The notes beneath the pieces were generated by a model. The model ran no database searches. It was given only the letters and a program-made list of their open reading frames with translations, and was not told the origin of the DNA. DNA of 64,000 nt from positions 19,704 through 83,703 of IMG/VR virus record IMGVR_UViG_3300008267_000022, one strand, 5' to 3'. This document shows, one piece after another, positions 31,505 to 41,608 of the stretch (position 1 is the first letter of the stretch; every line of letters begins with the position of its first letter). Position numbers and translations under genes: made by a program. Source of the stretch: a virus.

Positions 31505-32409
31505 ATTACTTCTATAATCTTTGCGATTGCAGACATTATATTAATTTCTTTATCTATTCTAAAATTAGCTTGATGTAAATGTTCATTTAATATTATTGCA
31601 ACAGAGCCTTCTTTGCCTGGGGCGTATTTTGAGGAGTGTTCAAATAATGAGCGGTATAGTTCTTCAAAGTCTTTAATATTTGAATCTGCTATAATTTGTC
31701 TAATAGTGAGCCATTTCTTATCACCCATTAATTCTTTTAATACTTCTTTAATGTAATTATTTGAAGTTAAAACAGTTTTATCTAATTGAACATGATCATC
31801 TTTTATAGACATTTGGATTACATTTAACATTTTCCTCATATCAGGATAATATTGAATAATAAGTGTCTTAAGATCTTCAGGTTGATAAGATAAACTTAAT
31901 TGATCTGCTAATATCCAAGTTAAATGATTATAAACATCTTTTTTAGTTGGGGGTACAATTTTAAGTACTTGACAACGTGATTGAAGTGGATCAATTATAC
32001 GTTCAACAAAATTACAAGTTAATATAAAACGTGTTGAGCGAGAAAATGTTTCAATTACGTTTCGTAAAGCCGCTTGCCCTTGAATAGTAATAAAATCGGC
32101 CTCATCTAGTATTACTACTTTAACTCCTTTCCAAGATGCAGCACTAGCAAATCCTTTTACTTTTTCTCGAATTGTATCAATTCCATTTTCATCTGAAGCA
32201 TTGATGTAAAGGTAGTCGCAGTCTAAGTTTTTAACTATAATTTTAGCTAATGTAGTTTTACCTGTACCTGCGGGTCCATAAAAAATAAAGTTTTGAATAT
32301 CACCCTGGTCAAGGTATTTTTGGATTATATCTTTAACATTTTCATTACCTACATAATGTTTTAATTCAGTAGGACGAAAACGTTCTACATATAATGTGTT
32401 TTCTTTCAT
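31501..32409 (-). CDS. Clamp loader large subunit, gp44/RFC-like AAA+ ATPase
   Basis: Loads the sliding clamp onto primer-template. VERFRPTELKHYVG opens the RFC-type N-terminus, GPAGTGKTT is Walker A near residue 45, LDEAD is Walker B, and SRCQVLKI contains the SRC arginine finger. 302 residues, close to T4 gp44 (319). Together with the clamp at 36.1-36.8 kb and PolB it completes the T4-type replisome core. Promoter directly upstream. Confidence 0.93.
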   Translation of the reverse strand: MKENTLYVERFRPTELKHYVGNENVKDIIQKYLDQGDIQNFIFYGPAGTGKTTLAKIIVKNLDCDYLYINASDENGIDTIREKVKGFASAASWKGVKVVILDEADFITIQGQAALRNVIETFSRSTRFILTCNFVERIIDPLQSRCQVLKIVPPTKKDVYNHLTWILADQLSLSYQPEDLKTLIIQYYPDMRKMLNVIQMSIKDDHVQLDKTVLTSNNYIKEVLKELMGDKKWLTIRQIIADSNIKDFEELYRSLFEHSSKYAPGKEGSVAIILNEHLHQANFRIDKEINIMSAIAKIIEVI

Positions 32410-32415
32410 AACCTT

Positions 32416-32444
32416 AATATACTAAAAACTTTTATTAAAACAAA
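32416..32444 (-). promoter_or_regulatory. Class I promoter, TTTG-N19-TATATT
   Basis: Minus-strand TTTG, 19 bases, TATATTAA, followed almost at once by GGTTATG of the clamp-loader gene, so the transcript leader would be only a few bases. Confidence 0.6.
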
Positions 32445-32445
32445 T

Positions 32446-33420
32446 TTATTTTATAATACCTGCTCGAACTTGAAAAGCACGCTTGAGTTTACGTTCAAAT
32501 AATCTGTTTGTAATATTTTGTACTTTTTGTTGAATAGCACTTCTTTCTTTACCACTTTTAAATCCTGATATTTGAATTATAGCATTGTCAGGGTTTTGTT
32601 TAGAAATTACTACTTTAACTTTTAAATCTGAGGCTCCTGGTTTTAGTTCGGGGACTTTAGATTCTAGGTCATCCTTTAAATCTTCAGCATCTCCTACGCT
32701 TAATGGGTCTCCTTCAGGTGTGTTAGTAATATTGTATGAAGGAATAGCAGTTTTTACTGGTTCTTTAGTTTTAGGTTCAGAAGGTGTTTCGTCTTTTGCT
32801 TCTACTGGTTTGATGGTGAAGTCACTTATTCCAGCATTTTTCATTACTGTTCTAAGTACTTTTTCCAAAGTTTCATCATTAGGAACAGTTTTATTATCTT
32901 TTCTAGGGAACACTATTAATCCATCCTCTTCAACCCATTTTAATATATCTGATTTTTGGGTGATGTCTAAGATAATTGGGATCATAGCTTCAATACTAGA
33001 TTGAGGATAAAATACTTTCCAATCAGTAGCTTCTTTTGGTAACTCATCAAAACTTAAATTTTCCCACCCTGTAATATCTAAGCCAGTTCTTGATTGGATA
33101 TCTTTAGCTTTTTTAAGTTTCCACTCGGCATCAGATGAATTCCATTCTTTTCTATTAGCTGGGGTTTTCATGTTAGGGCCTCCACCTGGTCCAAATGCTT
33201 TTTGGATTATAGGGTTAATTGATGGGTCAGCTTGCCTTTGGTAAGTTACGTACTGGCCATATCCGGCATCTTTGTAGTTATTTAGGTCTTCTAAAGCAGC
33301 CTCAACTTGTTCTATCGGGGTTTCTTTAGTAAATAAAGCTACATTTTTTACTCGTCTAAGACCTTTAGAATTGTCTTGGTCTTGATCTTCGTTTTCAAAT
33401 AAAAAGTCTAATAATCTCAT
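32446..33420 (-). CDS. AGII-motif protein, 324 aa, C-terminal motif
   Basis: Unknown function. Low-complexity acidic and proline/threonine-rich linkers (EAKDETPSEPKTKEPVKT) join three more ordered parts; the last about 90 residues look like a KOW- or ferredoxin-type alpha-beta fold with VVISKQNPDNAIIQI. It ends AFQVRAGIIK, the same eight residues as the 78-aa protein. Candidate virion or prohead protein. Confidence 0.8.
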   Translation of the reverse strand: MRLLDFLFENEDQDQDNSKGLRRVKNVALFTKETPIEQVEAALEDLNNYKDAGYGQYVTYQRQADPSINPIIQKAFGPGGGPNMKTPANRKEWNSSDAEWKLKKAKDIQSRTGLDITGWENLSFDELPKEATDWKVFYPQSSIEAMIPIILDITQKSDILKWVEEDGLIVFPRKDNKTVPNDETLEKVLRTVMKNAGISDFTIKPVEAKDETPSEPKTKEPVKTAIPSYNITNTPEGDPLSVGDAEDLKDDLESKVPELKPGASDLKVKVVISKQNPDNAIIQISGFKSGKERSAIQQKVQNITNRLFERKLKRAFQVRAGIIK

Positions 33421-33421
33421 A

Positions 33422-33437
33422 ATTATAAATATCTAAA
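33422..33437 (-). promoter_or_regulatory. Class III-like motif ATATTTATAAT
   Basis: Minus-strand TTTTTAGATATTTATAATTATG immediately before the 324-aa gene shares 11 bases with the elements at 30394 and 60513, and also the preceding TTTTTAG with the latter. It lies directly after the terminator at 33437-33463. Confidence 0.45.
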
Positions 33438-33463
33438 AAAATAGGACCCATTACATCGGGTCC
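33437..33463 (-). terminator. Terminator after the chaperonin gene cluster
   Basis: Minus-strand GGACCC-GATGTAAT-GGGTCC followed by TATTTTTTT. The stop codon of the 87-aa gene lies inside the hairpin loop. Confidence 0.85.
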
Positions 33464-33714
33464 CCGTAAATATTAAAACGTTTAACTGGTTCCGGTTGAA
33501 TTTCTTTTTCTTCACTTTTTATAACATAAAGTTTACTATCTAAAGGAGCTAAGCGAAATTCTGCTTTTTCTTGATATTTATCAAACCATGCTTCTAAAAC
33601 ATCGGTAAGTGACTTATGAATAACTTTATTACTATCATTCACAAGCACCCACTGATCTCCAGGGGGTACTCGTGTTGCTATAAGTTCGTGGTATTCTACT
33701 TTTTCTGTTTTCAT
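33451..33714 (-). CDS. Hypothetical protein, 87 aa
   Basis: Unrecognised small protein ending RFNIYGDPM. The segment RVPPGDQWVLVNDSNK is the most structured part. It follows groEL by 1 base and ends inside the terminator, so it is the last gene of the chaperonin operon. Confidence 0.75.
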   Translation of the reverse strand: MKTEKVEYHELIATRVPPGDQWVLVNDSNKVIHKSLTDVLEAWFDKYQEKAEFRLAPLDSKLYVIKSEEKEIQPEPVKRFNIYGDPM

Positions 33715-33715
33715 A

Positions 33716-35647
<1,932 letters not shown>

Positions 35648-35651
<4 letters not shown>

Positions 35652-36004
35652 ATTTCTACTTTATTTAACATTGATTCAATTCCCTCTTTAACATTATTCC
35701 AGGTACTAATATACCCTTGAATAGTTTCATATTCACCTTGATTTTGATAAAATTTTTCTTTAGCAATGCGACCTAAGGCATTTTTAAAACTTGTGTAATA
35801 CCCTATAACATTTTCTCTTTCTTTACCAGAAGCTTCAGCTCCTCTAAATCCTTTTTCAGCAATCTTTTTTTCCATTACTGTAAAGTTAGATGCATCTTTT
35901 ACAATGTAAAAAGGCTCAATTGCGGGGTCTTTAATAGTACAATAATTGGATTGTGTGTCATTTTCATCCTTAGCAGGACGACCTTTACTTTTTGTTTCTT
36001 TCAT
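35648..36004 (-). CDS. Hypothetical protein with N-terminal KGRP motif, 118 aa
   Basis: Unrecognised. The first 12 residues (KETKSKGRPAKDE) contain an AT-hook-like GRP core; the rest is helical. It is first in the chaperonin operon, overlapping groES by ATGA, and might be a regulator or DNA-binding protein. Confidence 0.75.
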
Positions 36005-36028
36005 AACTGAATTTAAATTTATAACTAT

Positions 36029-36058
36029 AATATACTAAAACTATTTTAGATTTCCAAA
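36029..36058 (-). promoter_or_regulatory. Class I promoter of the chaperonin operon, TTTGG-N19-TATATT
   Basis: Minus-strand TTTGG, 19 bases, TATATTAT, about 24 bp before the ATG of the 118-aa gene. Confidence 0.7.
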
Positions 36059-36072
36059 TCTTGTTATAAATA

Positions 36073-36807
36073 TTAAAAGGCACTCTCTTCTTTGCGTACC
36101 ATATAATATTCACATGTTGTGCCCTCTGATTTAAATTCTAATTTCATTAAACCTTGGTAGCTTAAAAATATAAAGCCTTCCTCTAAATCTTTATTTTCTT
36201 TTAAGATATTTCTAAACATATCTGAATTGAATGGTATTTCAACTTTTTCAGGTTGGATTTTACCGTACATCTGGTATGTAATTTTGTTGTTATGGCCTTG
36301 TTCATCTCCAAATGTAAATACACACATGTTATCTCCTTGCATATCAACATCAACTTTAACAGTCATTGATCCTATTCCTGTTAGAGCATTTTTTGCTTTA
36401 ACTAGATTATCAACATACTCTTTTTCTAAAGGTAAAACAGCATCCCATTCAGGTTCTGTAACGGAACCTACTTTCCCAATCAACAAAGGGTCTGCTAAAG
36501 CATATGTTAAGTTAAAGGCACTATCCGCAAAATGTAATTTAGTGTAAACATTTTTACCTTTTTCTAGGGTAAACATTAAGTCGCCTGAGGTGATTCCTAA
36601 CAGGTTTAGGAATTTCTTTGTATCAAAGATTGCTAATTCACTATCCTCTATATCAAAATTTTGATGTACAATTTTACCTATAACTTCTTTGTTTACAGAC
36701 ATAAAGTTAATAGTAAGTGTTTTATCTTTGATTTTCCACTTGACGGATTCGTTTTCGCCTAAGTAGTACTTGTTTATAACTGATTGTAAAATTAATTTAT
36801 TTACCAT
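36073..36807 (-). CDS. Sliding clamp, gp45-like
   Basis: Processivity factor that encircles DNA, here 244 residues (T4 gp45 has 228). Recognised by overall pattern: FLNLLGITSGDLMFTLEKG in the first domain, IEIPF-type FNSDMFRNILKENKDLEEG in the second, and a C-terminal EYYMVRKEESAF. It is directly upstream of PolB in transcription order reversed relative to T4 (PolB is transcribed first here). In T4 the clamp also activates late transcription. Confidence 0.85.
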   Translation of the reverse strand: MVNKLILQSVINKYYLGENESVKWKIKDKTLTINFMSVNKEVIGKIVHQNFDIEDSELAIFDTKKFLNLLGITSGDLMFTLEKGKNVYTKLHFADSAFNLTYALADPLLIGKVGSVTEPEWDAVLPLEKEYVDNLVKAKNALTGIGSMTVKVDVDMQGDNMCVFTFGDEQGHNNKITYQMYGKIQPEKVEIPFNSDMFRNILKENKDLEEGFIFLSYQGLMKLEFKSEGTTCEYYMVRKEESAF

Positions 36808-36839
36808 GTGTTAAATGTATGAAATATTTTTTAAGTATC

Positions 36840-39569
36840 CTAGTTGAAATTAAAGAATTTTGCTTTAAACGGGTTCAAATTTAATACCCACCCAATGTCA
36901 TTGTATACGCCTTCCAACTTGTTTCTAATTACACTATCAAACAAACCATCACGATCAATATACTTATTAATTAAATCTGTTACCTCAGATGGATCGTTAT
37001 ATCCGTTATACCCCATTACTTCTATTTGGTATGGGTTTGGTTTTAAAATAGCAATATACATTTTATCTCCAATTGTAAATTCGGGATACTTTACATGAAG
37101 GTTTTTATGTCGTAAATAGTCATTGTAAATAATAGCTGCTTTTGTATTAACAGGACATTTTAATTTTAATTTAGAGAATAACTCACCAGGCATAGGTTTA
37201 CGCTCAATATATTCACCCATTTTCTTTAATCCAGTTGGTTTAAGTAATTTAATCCACTCTACAGTTTGAATTGAGTTTTTAAAGTCCATTACATCCTTAT
37301 CTATTTCTTCTTTTGATTTACTAAATAAGATGTTTTTGATAAGCTGTTCTCCAAAGTTTCTAAAGTAAGGGGGGAAATTAGATTTCATAATATCCAATCC
37401 TTTCATTTCAAGTTCCTCAATTGGTACCCCCTCTTTATTTACAATATACATAGCATAACGACGTTTACCGGACCAATATGCTTTTTCAGCAATTACTTCT
37501 TGTTTTAATTCAAAATAATGCTTGCCATGCATATTAAATAAATCTTGAGTAATATTATTTAAATTAGCATTTGCTACTGTTTGAAGTTCACTTGTTAATG
37601 TTAATAATCGTTTAATTTTTTCTTCACGATCATTATAATCTAAATCAGGATTGCGTTTTTTAAGTAAATCCGTTAACTCCATATAAAGTGAATCTGTATC
37701 TGAAGCGATAACAAATGTTTTAGGGTCAATTTCAAGTTGGTCTGATATATATTGGTTTACAAAAGTGATTGATTCTTTGGTTAGGCGTTGGCCACTGTTT
37801 GTAATTGCTGCAGAACATATTTTAAATCCATCAGTAAAGCGCCATGAATTAATTGCATATGTACCGTATAAAGCGTTTTGTAAGATTTTAAATGCCATTT
37901 GGTACAAATCATATAATTTATAGTTTGCCCAATCTTCTGCTTTACCTGCTTTTTTCTTAAGTGCTCTATAATGCTCTCGTTTTCCAAACCAATCTTCTAA
38001 TACTTCACAAGCAATACTTTTTTTACTTGTTGTAAAAAATGCTCCACTAGCAGATATGGTCCACTCATTATCTTCTATAAGTCTAATAAGAGCACCTATT
38101 GTTATATTTGCATCTTTTAATTTATAAGAATATTTATTTAATCTTTGTATGTGGATTTTTTCTTCAGGGTCACGTTGTTTTAATTGTTCAAGTGAATTAT
38201 ATTGCTCATAATTAGTTTTAGTAACAATTCTACCCATTAACGTTTCAACACCTAAATTCAATGATTTAATAATTGAAGGATATAGTGAGGTAAAGTCAAG
38301 GTCACTTACATCTGAGTATAATCCAGGTATAGGGTCAAGTAGGTAGCCTCCAGCGTATGAGTCTTTTTTCTTAATAGTTTTAGGGTTTCGAGCAATGTAC
38401 TTCCCAGCTGCTGTTTTAACTATAACTTGATTTTCTTCAAAACTATAAACAATACCTTCAACGGTTGGAGTACCTCGTTGTTGCATAACAGGATCACCTA
38501 ATTCTAATTCTCTAATTAAAGGGTTAGTAGTAGTTGGTTTGTTAGGTGCAATTATATTTTTACGTTTTAAATACGTTAAAATAGCACCTTCATTCAATGC
38601 TGTATTGTAGTAGATAGATTCGTAAGGTGTATGGCATAGGTGGGAAATTAAAATAGTTAATTCAATAAACTTTTGTTTTTCCTCTAACGCCTCTATAATC
38701 TCAACATCTCGAATATTATAATCTATAAATTTATTTGGATCTTCTTTAAATAAGGTATCTAAATTACCATTATATTCAATTTTACCTAATTTAGCATATT
38801 TAGTTCCAATATCACCTAACTTATATGATGGTTCTTCCTTCATAATATATTTACGAAGCAAATGCATATAGTCTAAGCTATTAACTAACCCAATACGAAT
38901 CGGCGAATTTGGTTGAGATGGTACTTCTTCAACTTTACCCACAGGAGATAACCGATTTACCGCATCTCCTAAACGTTTTTTAATTCTGTAATATAAATAT
39001 GGAATATCAAAGAAATCACTGTTATAACCTACAACAATAGTAGGGTCCATTTGTTCCCACTTGCTTAAAAATTTATTTAATAAAGTGTTTTCATCAGGAC
39101 AAGGTACAACTTTTTTACCCTCTGAATCAATTTCTTCAATGTTATTTGCTTTATCTAAAATAAAGCATATTTTTTCTTTAGTAGAGGTATCAATTAAAGC
39201 AATTGCTGTTATTTCAGCATTTGCTTCTTTAATTGTTTGGGGTGTAAGTGCACCTAAAATTTCAATCTCAATATCTAAATAAACTGTATTATGGTAAGAT
39301 GGCATTTCATCGGTTTCGGAATATAAATCTCTTAGTAATACAATTTCACGATCAATATCTTTTTCTAAGATAGTAGGATCTTTTCTATCGTATTTACCTT
39401 GAAGAGCAGAACATCTATCACCAAATAATGTTTCAAATTCACCATCTTCATCAAGTTTATAAACAGTGGGCCAATATTGGAATTTATGTATTCCTTTTTT
39501 ATCATCCCGTAGAAAATAATGCCATTGATCTTCTCCAGGTAATCTATTATAGAAAACCGATTGGTACAT
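36840..39569 (-). CDS. Family B DNA polymerase (T4 gp43-like)
   Basis: Replicative polymerase with proofreading, 909 residues (T4: 898). Exonuclease motifs: LDIEIEI (D99, E101), YNSDFFDIPYLYYR, and YNIRDVEIIEAL. Polymerase motifs: DLDFTSLYPSI near 425 (motif A), KILQNALYGTYA (motif B, K-x(3)-N-A-x-Y-G) and ASDTDSLYMEL near 623 (motif C, DTDS). It ends with a C-terminal segment that in T4 binds the clamp. It is intact. Confidence 0.96.
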   Translation of the reverse strand: MYQSVFYNRLPGEDQWHYFLRDDKKGIHKFQYWPTVYKLDEDGEFETLFGDRCSALQGKYDRKDPTILEKDIDREIVLLRDLYSETDEMPSYHNTVYLDIEIEILGALTPQTIKEANAEITAIALIDTSTKEKICFILDKANNIEEIDSEGKKVVPCPDENTLLNKFLSKWEQMDPTIVVGYNSDFFDIPYLYYRIKKRLGDAVNRLSPVGKVEEVPSQPNSPIRIGLVNSLDYMHLLRKYIMKEEPSYKLGDIGTKYAKLGKIEYNGNLDTLFKEDPNKFIDYNIRDVEIIEALEEKQKFIELTILISHLCHTPYESIYYNTALNEGAILTYLKRKNIIAPNKPTTTNPLIRELELGDPVMQQRGTPTVEGIVYSFEENQVIVKTAAGKYIARNPKTIKKKDSYAGGYLLDPIPGLYSDVSDLDFTSLYPSIIKSLNLGVETLMGRIVTKTNYEQYNSLEQLKQRDPEEKIHIQRLNKYSYKLKDANITIGALIRLIEDNEWTISASGAFFTTSKKSIACEVLEDWFGKREHYRALKKKAGKAEDWANYKLYDLYQMAFKILQNALYGTYAINSWRFTDGFKICSAAITNSGQRLTKESITFVNQYISDQLEIDPKTFVIASDTDSLYMELTDLLKKRNPDLDYNDREEKIKRLLTLTSELQTVANANLNNITQDLFNMHGKHYFELKQEVIAEKAYWSGKRRYAMYIVNKEGVPIEELEMKGLDIMKSNFPPYFRNFGEQLIKNILFSKSKEEIDKDVMDFKNSIQTVEWIKLLKPTGLKKMGEYIERKPMPGELFSKLKLKCPVNTKAAIIYNDYLRHKNLHVKYPEFTIGDKMYIAILKPNPYQIEVMGYNGYNDPSEVTDLINKYIDRDGLFDSVIRNKLEGVYNDIGWVLNLNPFKAKFFNFN

Positions 39570-39586
39570 AACTTTTATTTAAATTT

Positions 39587-40204
39587 TTATTTAAAGAACT
39601 TACTTAGATCAGGTCTGAAGTAGTTAATATTTTTCATAACTTTTCTATCGCGTGTTCTATAGACGATAAAATATTTATTAACCTGTTCATAGTGACATGG
39701 TTCCTTTTGCTCTGCGGAACGTACTCTAACGGTTTCTTGTGCCTCTTCTTCACTAATGCAAGCTTTACTAAGATTCGATGCTTGTACTTCTTGATATGCG
39801 GGCCATACTTTATCCTTAAGACCATGTAACATAGTGCCGTTACCAAGCGAAACGTAGGTAATGTCACATAAAGCATCAAGCACTTCAACAATATTGTTTG
39901 TCTCACAAGCATGTTTATATTCCTCGAGTTCTTCCAAAATAAAATTATAGACAAACATCCACTCCTTCTCGTCGGGAATGACCGGGTTATAATTATTGGG
40001 TTTTCCCATCACTGCATTGAATTCTTCAACTTCTGATATAAATGGTGTGTATGTTTCTTTTAGGTCATTGATTTCTTTATTTAATCTATTCCATTCTTGG
40101 ATTACATCATTTCCAAATTCAATTTTAGACATTACAGAAAGATCTATTGCTTGGCCTTTTAGTAGTTCGATTAATTCTTCTTGTTTTTGTTCTAGTAGTG
40201 TCAT
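39587..40204 (-). CDS. MazG-like nucleotide pyrophosphohydrolase, 205 aa
   Basis: All-alpha NTP pyrophosphatase fold. FILEELEEYKHACETN (E-x-x-E) and VEVLDALCDITYV (E/D-x-x-D) give the metal-binding helices. Its likely job is to hydrolyse unwanted (d)NTPs or to modulate alarmone levels. Started at 40204, two bases after the upstream stop, rather than eight codons earlier. Confidence 0.8.
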   Translation of the reverse strand: MTLLEQKQEELIELLKGQAIDLSVMSKIEFGNDVIQEWNRLNKEINDLKETYTPFISEVEEFNAVMGKPNNYNPVIPDEKEWMFVYNFILEELEEYKHACETNNIVEVLDALCDITYVSLGNGTMLHGLKDKVWPAYQEVQASNLSKACISEEEAQETVRVRSAEQKEPCHYEQVNKYFIVYRTRDRKVMKNINYFRPDLSKFFK

Positions 40205-40205
40205 A

Positions 40206-40433
40206 TTAAATAGAGGTTGAAGGGTCAATTAATTTTAATGCTTGAAGAGTTTCAAGTTTATCTTCAGCTTCAGCTAATTGAGCTACAAACTTATCCATTT
40301 CTTCTAAATGTTGAGGATGTTCTCCAATACCAACTGAACTTGTAAAATAAATTGCTAATGTTGCTTTTGCTTCTGCAATTTGGGCTATGTATTTTGACTC
40401 TAAAGCCTCATAGAGTAATTGTGTTTTGTCCAT
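40206..40433 (-). CDS. Hypothetical coiled-coil protein, 75 aa
   Basis: Mostly one or two helices (ALESKYIAQIAEAKATLAIY and EEMDKFVAQLAEAEDKLETL). Start at 40433 (MDKTQLL) avoids overlap with the upstream phosphoribosyltransferase. No known family. Confidence 0.7.
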   Translation of the reverse strand: MDKTQLLYEALESKYIAQIAEAKATLAIYFTSSVGIGEHPQHLEEMDKFVAQLAEAEDKLETLQALKLIDPSTSI

Positions 40434-40438
40434 AATTT

Positions 40439-40849
40439 TTATTTTAAATAATCTTGTATTGTTTTTGAATCTTTTTCTTCCCATGGGTATACAATCCAAT
40501 CATCTGAAAAGAATTTATTAGCTGAAAAATCTGGGTTGAAGTTAGATGTGTATGGTTTAAAATGTAAGCAGGCAAATATAGAGTGGGGGTATTTAAGAAA
40601 AAATTCTTTGAATGTTTCTCCACTATCACAAATATCATCTACAATCAAAACATTTTGTCGGGCTAATTCTTGGGTCATTGGGATGCCTAACTTATGTGAA
40701 AGCATTACAGCAGGTATAAGTCCTCCTCGTTGTAAACCAAATATGTACTCTATTTGGATTCCTGATTGTGCAATTTGTTGTGCTAAGAGATCAACTAGTT
40801 CTTCTATCTCTTCCCAGCTATAGAATAATTTAGATTTGGTGTCCACCAT
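40439..40849 (-). CDS. Phosphoribosyltransferase, 136 aa
   Basis: Type I PRTase. VLIVDDICDSGETF is the PRPP-binding motif and GLQRGGLIPAVML the N-terminal glycine loop. Length and layout resemble xanthine-guanine phosphoribosyltransferase (Gpt). A purine-base salvage role fits beside a 7-deazaguanine pathway, where a base must be handled, but the substrate is inferred only. Confidence 0.82.
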   Translation of the reverse strand: MVDTKSKLFYSWEEIEELVDLLAQQIAQSGIQIEYIFGLQRGGLIPAVMLSHKLGIPMTQELARQNVLIVDDICDSGETFKEFFLKYPHSIFACLHFKPYTSNFNPDFSANKFFSDDWIVYPWEEKDSKTIQDYLK

Positions 40850-41528
40850 TATTAACTTTTAATGAATCAAAGAATTCTATACGAGCTTGGTTGCTATTTT
40901 CCATAAACACACCGGATGCTTTAGTTGTAACCATTGAAGCACCTTGATGTTTTACGCCACGGCAAGATACACAATTGTGAGTTGCTACTACAGTCACAAT
41001 AACACCTTTATTACCTTCACATACTTTATCTACAGCATTATGAATAGCAGATGTTAATTGTTCTTGGATTGCTCCTCTACGACCAAATAATTCTACAATT
41101 CTATTTAATTTAGATAAACCAATTACTTGTCCTTCTTTACCAACTACATAACCAATATGTACAACTCCTCCAATTGTTTGGTGATGATGGGAACACATTG
41201 AAGTTAACGGAATGTTACGTTCAATAACAATACCATCATACCCATCTGAGGGGAATGAAGTAATATCTGACATGGCATTATAGCGGCCTGCAAATAAATC
41301 AAATACATAAGCTTTAGCTACACGGCGAGGCGTTTCCATTGAGTTAGGGTCATTTTTCCAATCAACTCCTAAAGCATCTAAAAATTGTCCATAAGCTTTT
41401 TCAGCTTCATCTACCATATCCCATTTTTCTTTTTCAGTAAGGGGAAATCCAGGTGCAACTCCATTTGCAAAACCTACTTTAACACACTCTAGATCAGTGT
41501 GGTTTTTTCTACGTTTATTTTCTGTCAT
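40830..41528 (-). CDS. folE: GTP cyclohydrolase I
   Basis: Converts GTP to dihydroneopterin triphosphate, the first step to both folate and 7-deazaguanines. SMCSHHHQTI and CVSCRGVKHQGASM carry the zinc-binding Cys/His residues; GRFQVQERL-like GRRGAIQEQLTSAI is present. 232 residues. With QueD, QueE and QueC at 50.5-53.1 kb and DpdA at 53.6 kb it completes the preQ0 branch. Own promoter upstream at 41553-41582. Confidence 0.95.
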   Translation of the reverse strand: MTENKRRKNHTDLECVKVGFANGVAPGFPLTEKEKWDMVDEAEKAYGQFLDALGVDWKNDPNSMETPRRVAKAYVFDLFAGRYNAMSDITSFPSDGYDGIVIERNIPLTSMCSHHHQTIGGVVHIGYVVGKEGQVIGLSKLNRIVELFGRRGAIQEQLTSAIHNAVDKVCEGNKGVIVTVVATHNCVSCRGVKHQGASMVTTKASGVFMENSNQARIEFFDSLKVNNGGHQI

Positions 41529-41552
41529 ATAACTTTGAATTGTTTTTAGATG

Positions 41553-41582
41553 AATATAAAAAGGCCCCTTAAAGGGGCCAAA
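41553..41582 (-). promoter_or_regulatory. Class I promoter whose spacer is a terminator hairpin
   Basis: Minus-strand TTTGG, then 19 bases that form most of the hairpin GGCCCCTT-T-AAGGGGCC, then TATATT. One DNA stretch therefore serves as terminator of the upstream 824-aa gene and as promoter of folE. Confidence 0.7.
41559..41580 (-). terminator. Terminator of the 824-aa gene
   Basis: Perfect GGCCCCTT/AAGGGGCC hairpin followed by TTTTTA on the minus strand, about 30 bp after the stop. It overlaps the folE promoter. Confidence 0.9.
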
Positions 41583-41608
41583 TTATTTTTCAAAAAACAT
41601 TGATTTTT

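Noticed and set aside
32585-33004. 139-codon plus-strand open frame
   Set aside because: Mirrors the 324-aa AGII protein and has Ser/Phe-rich shadow composition.
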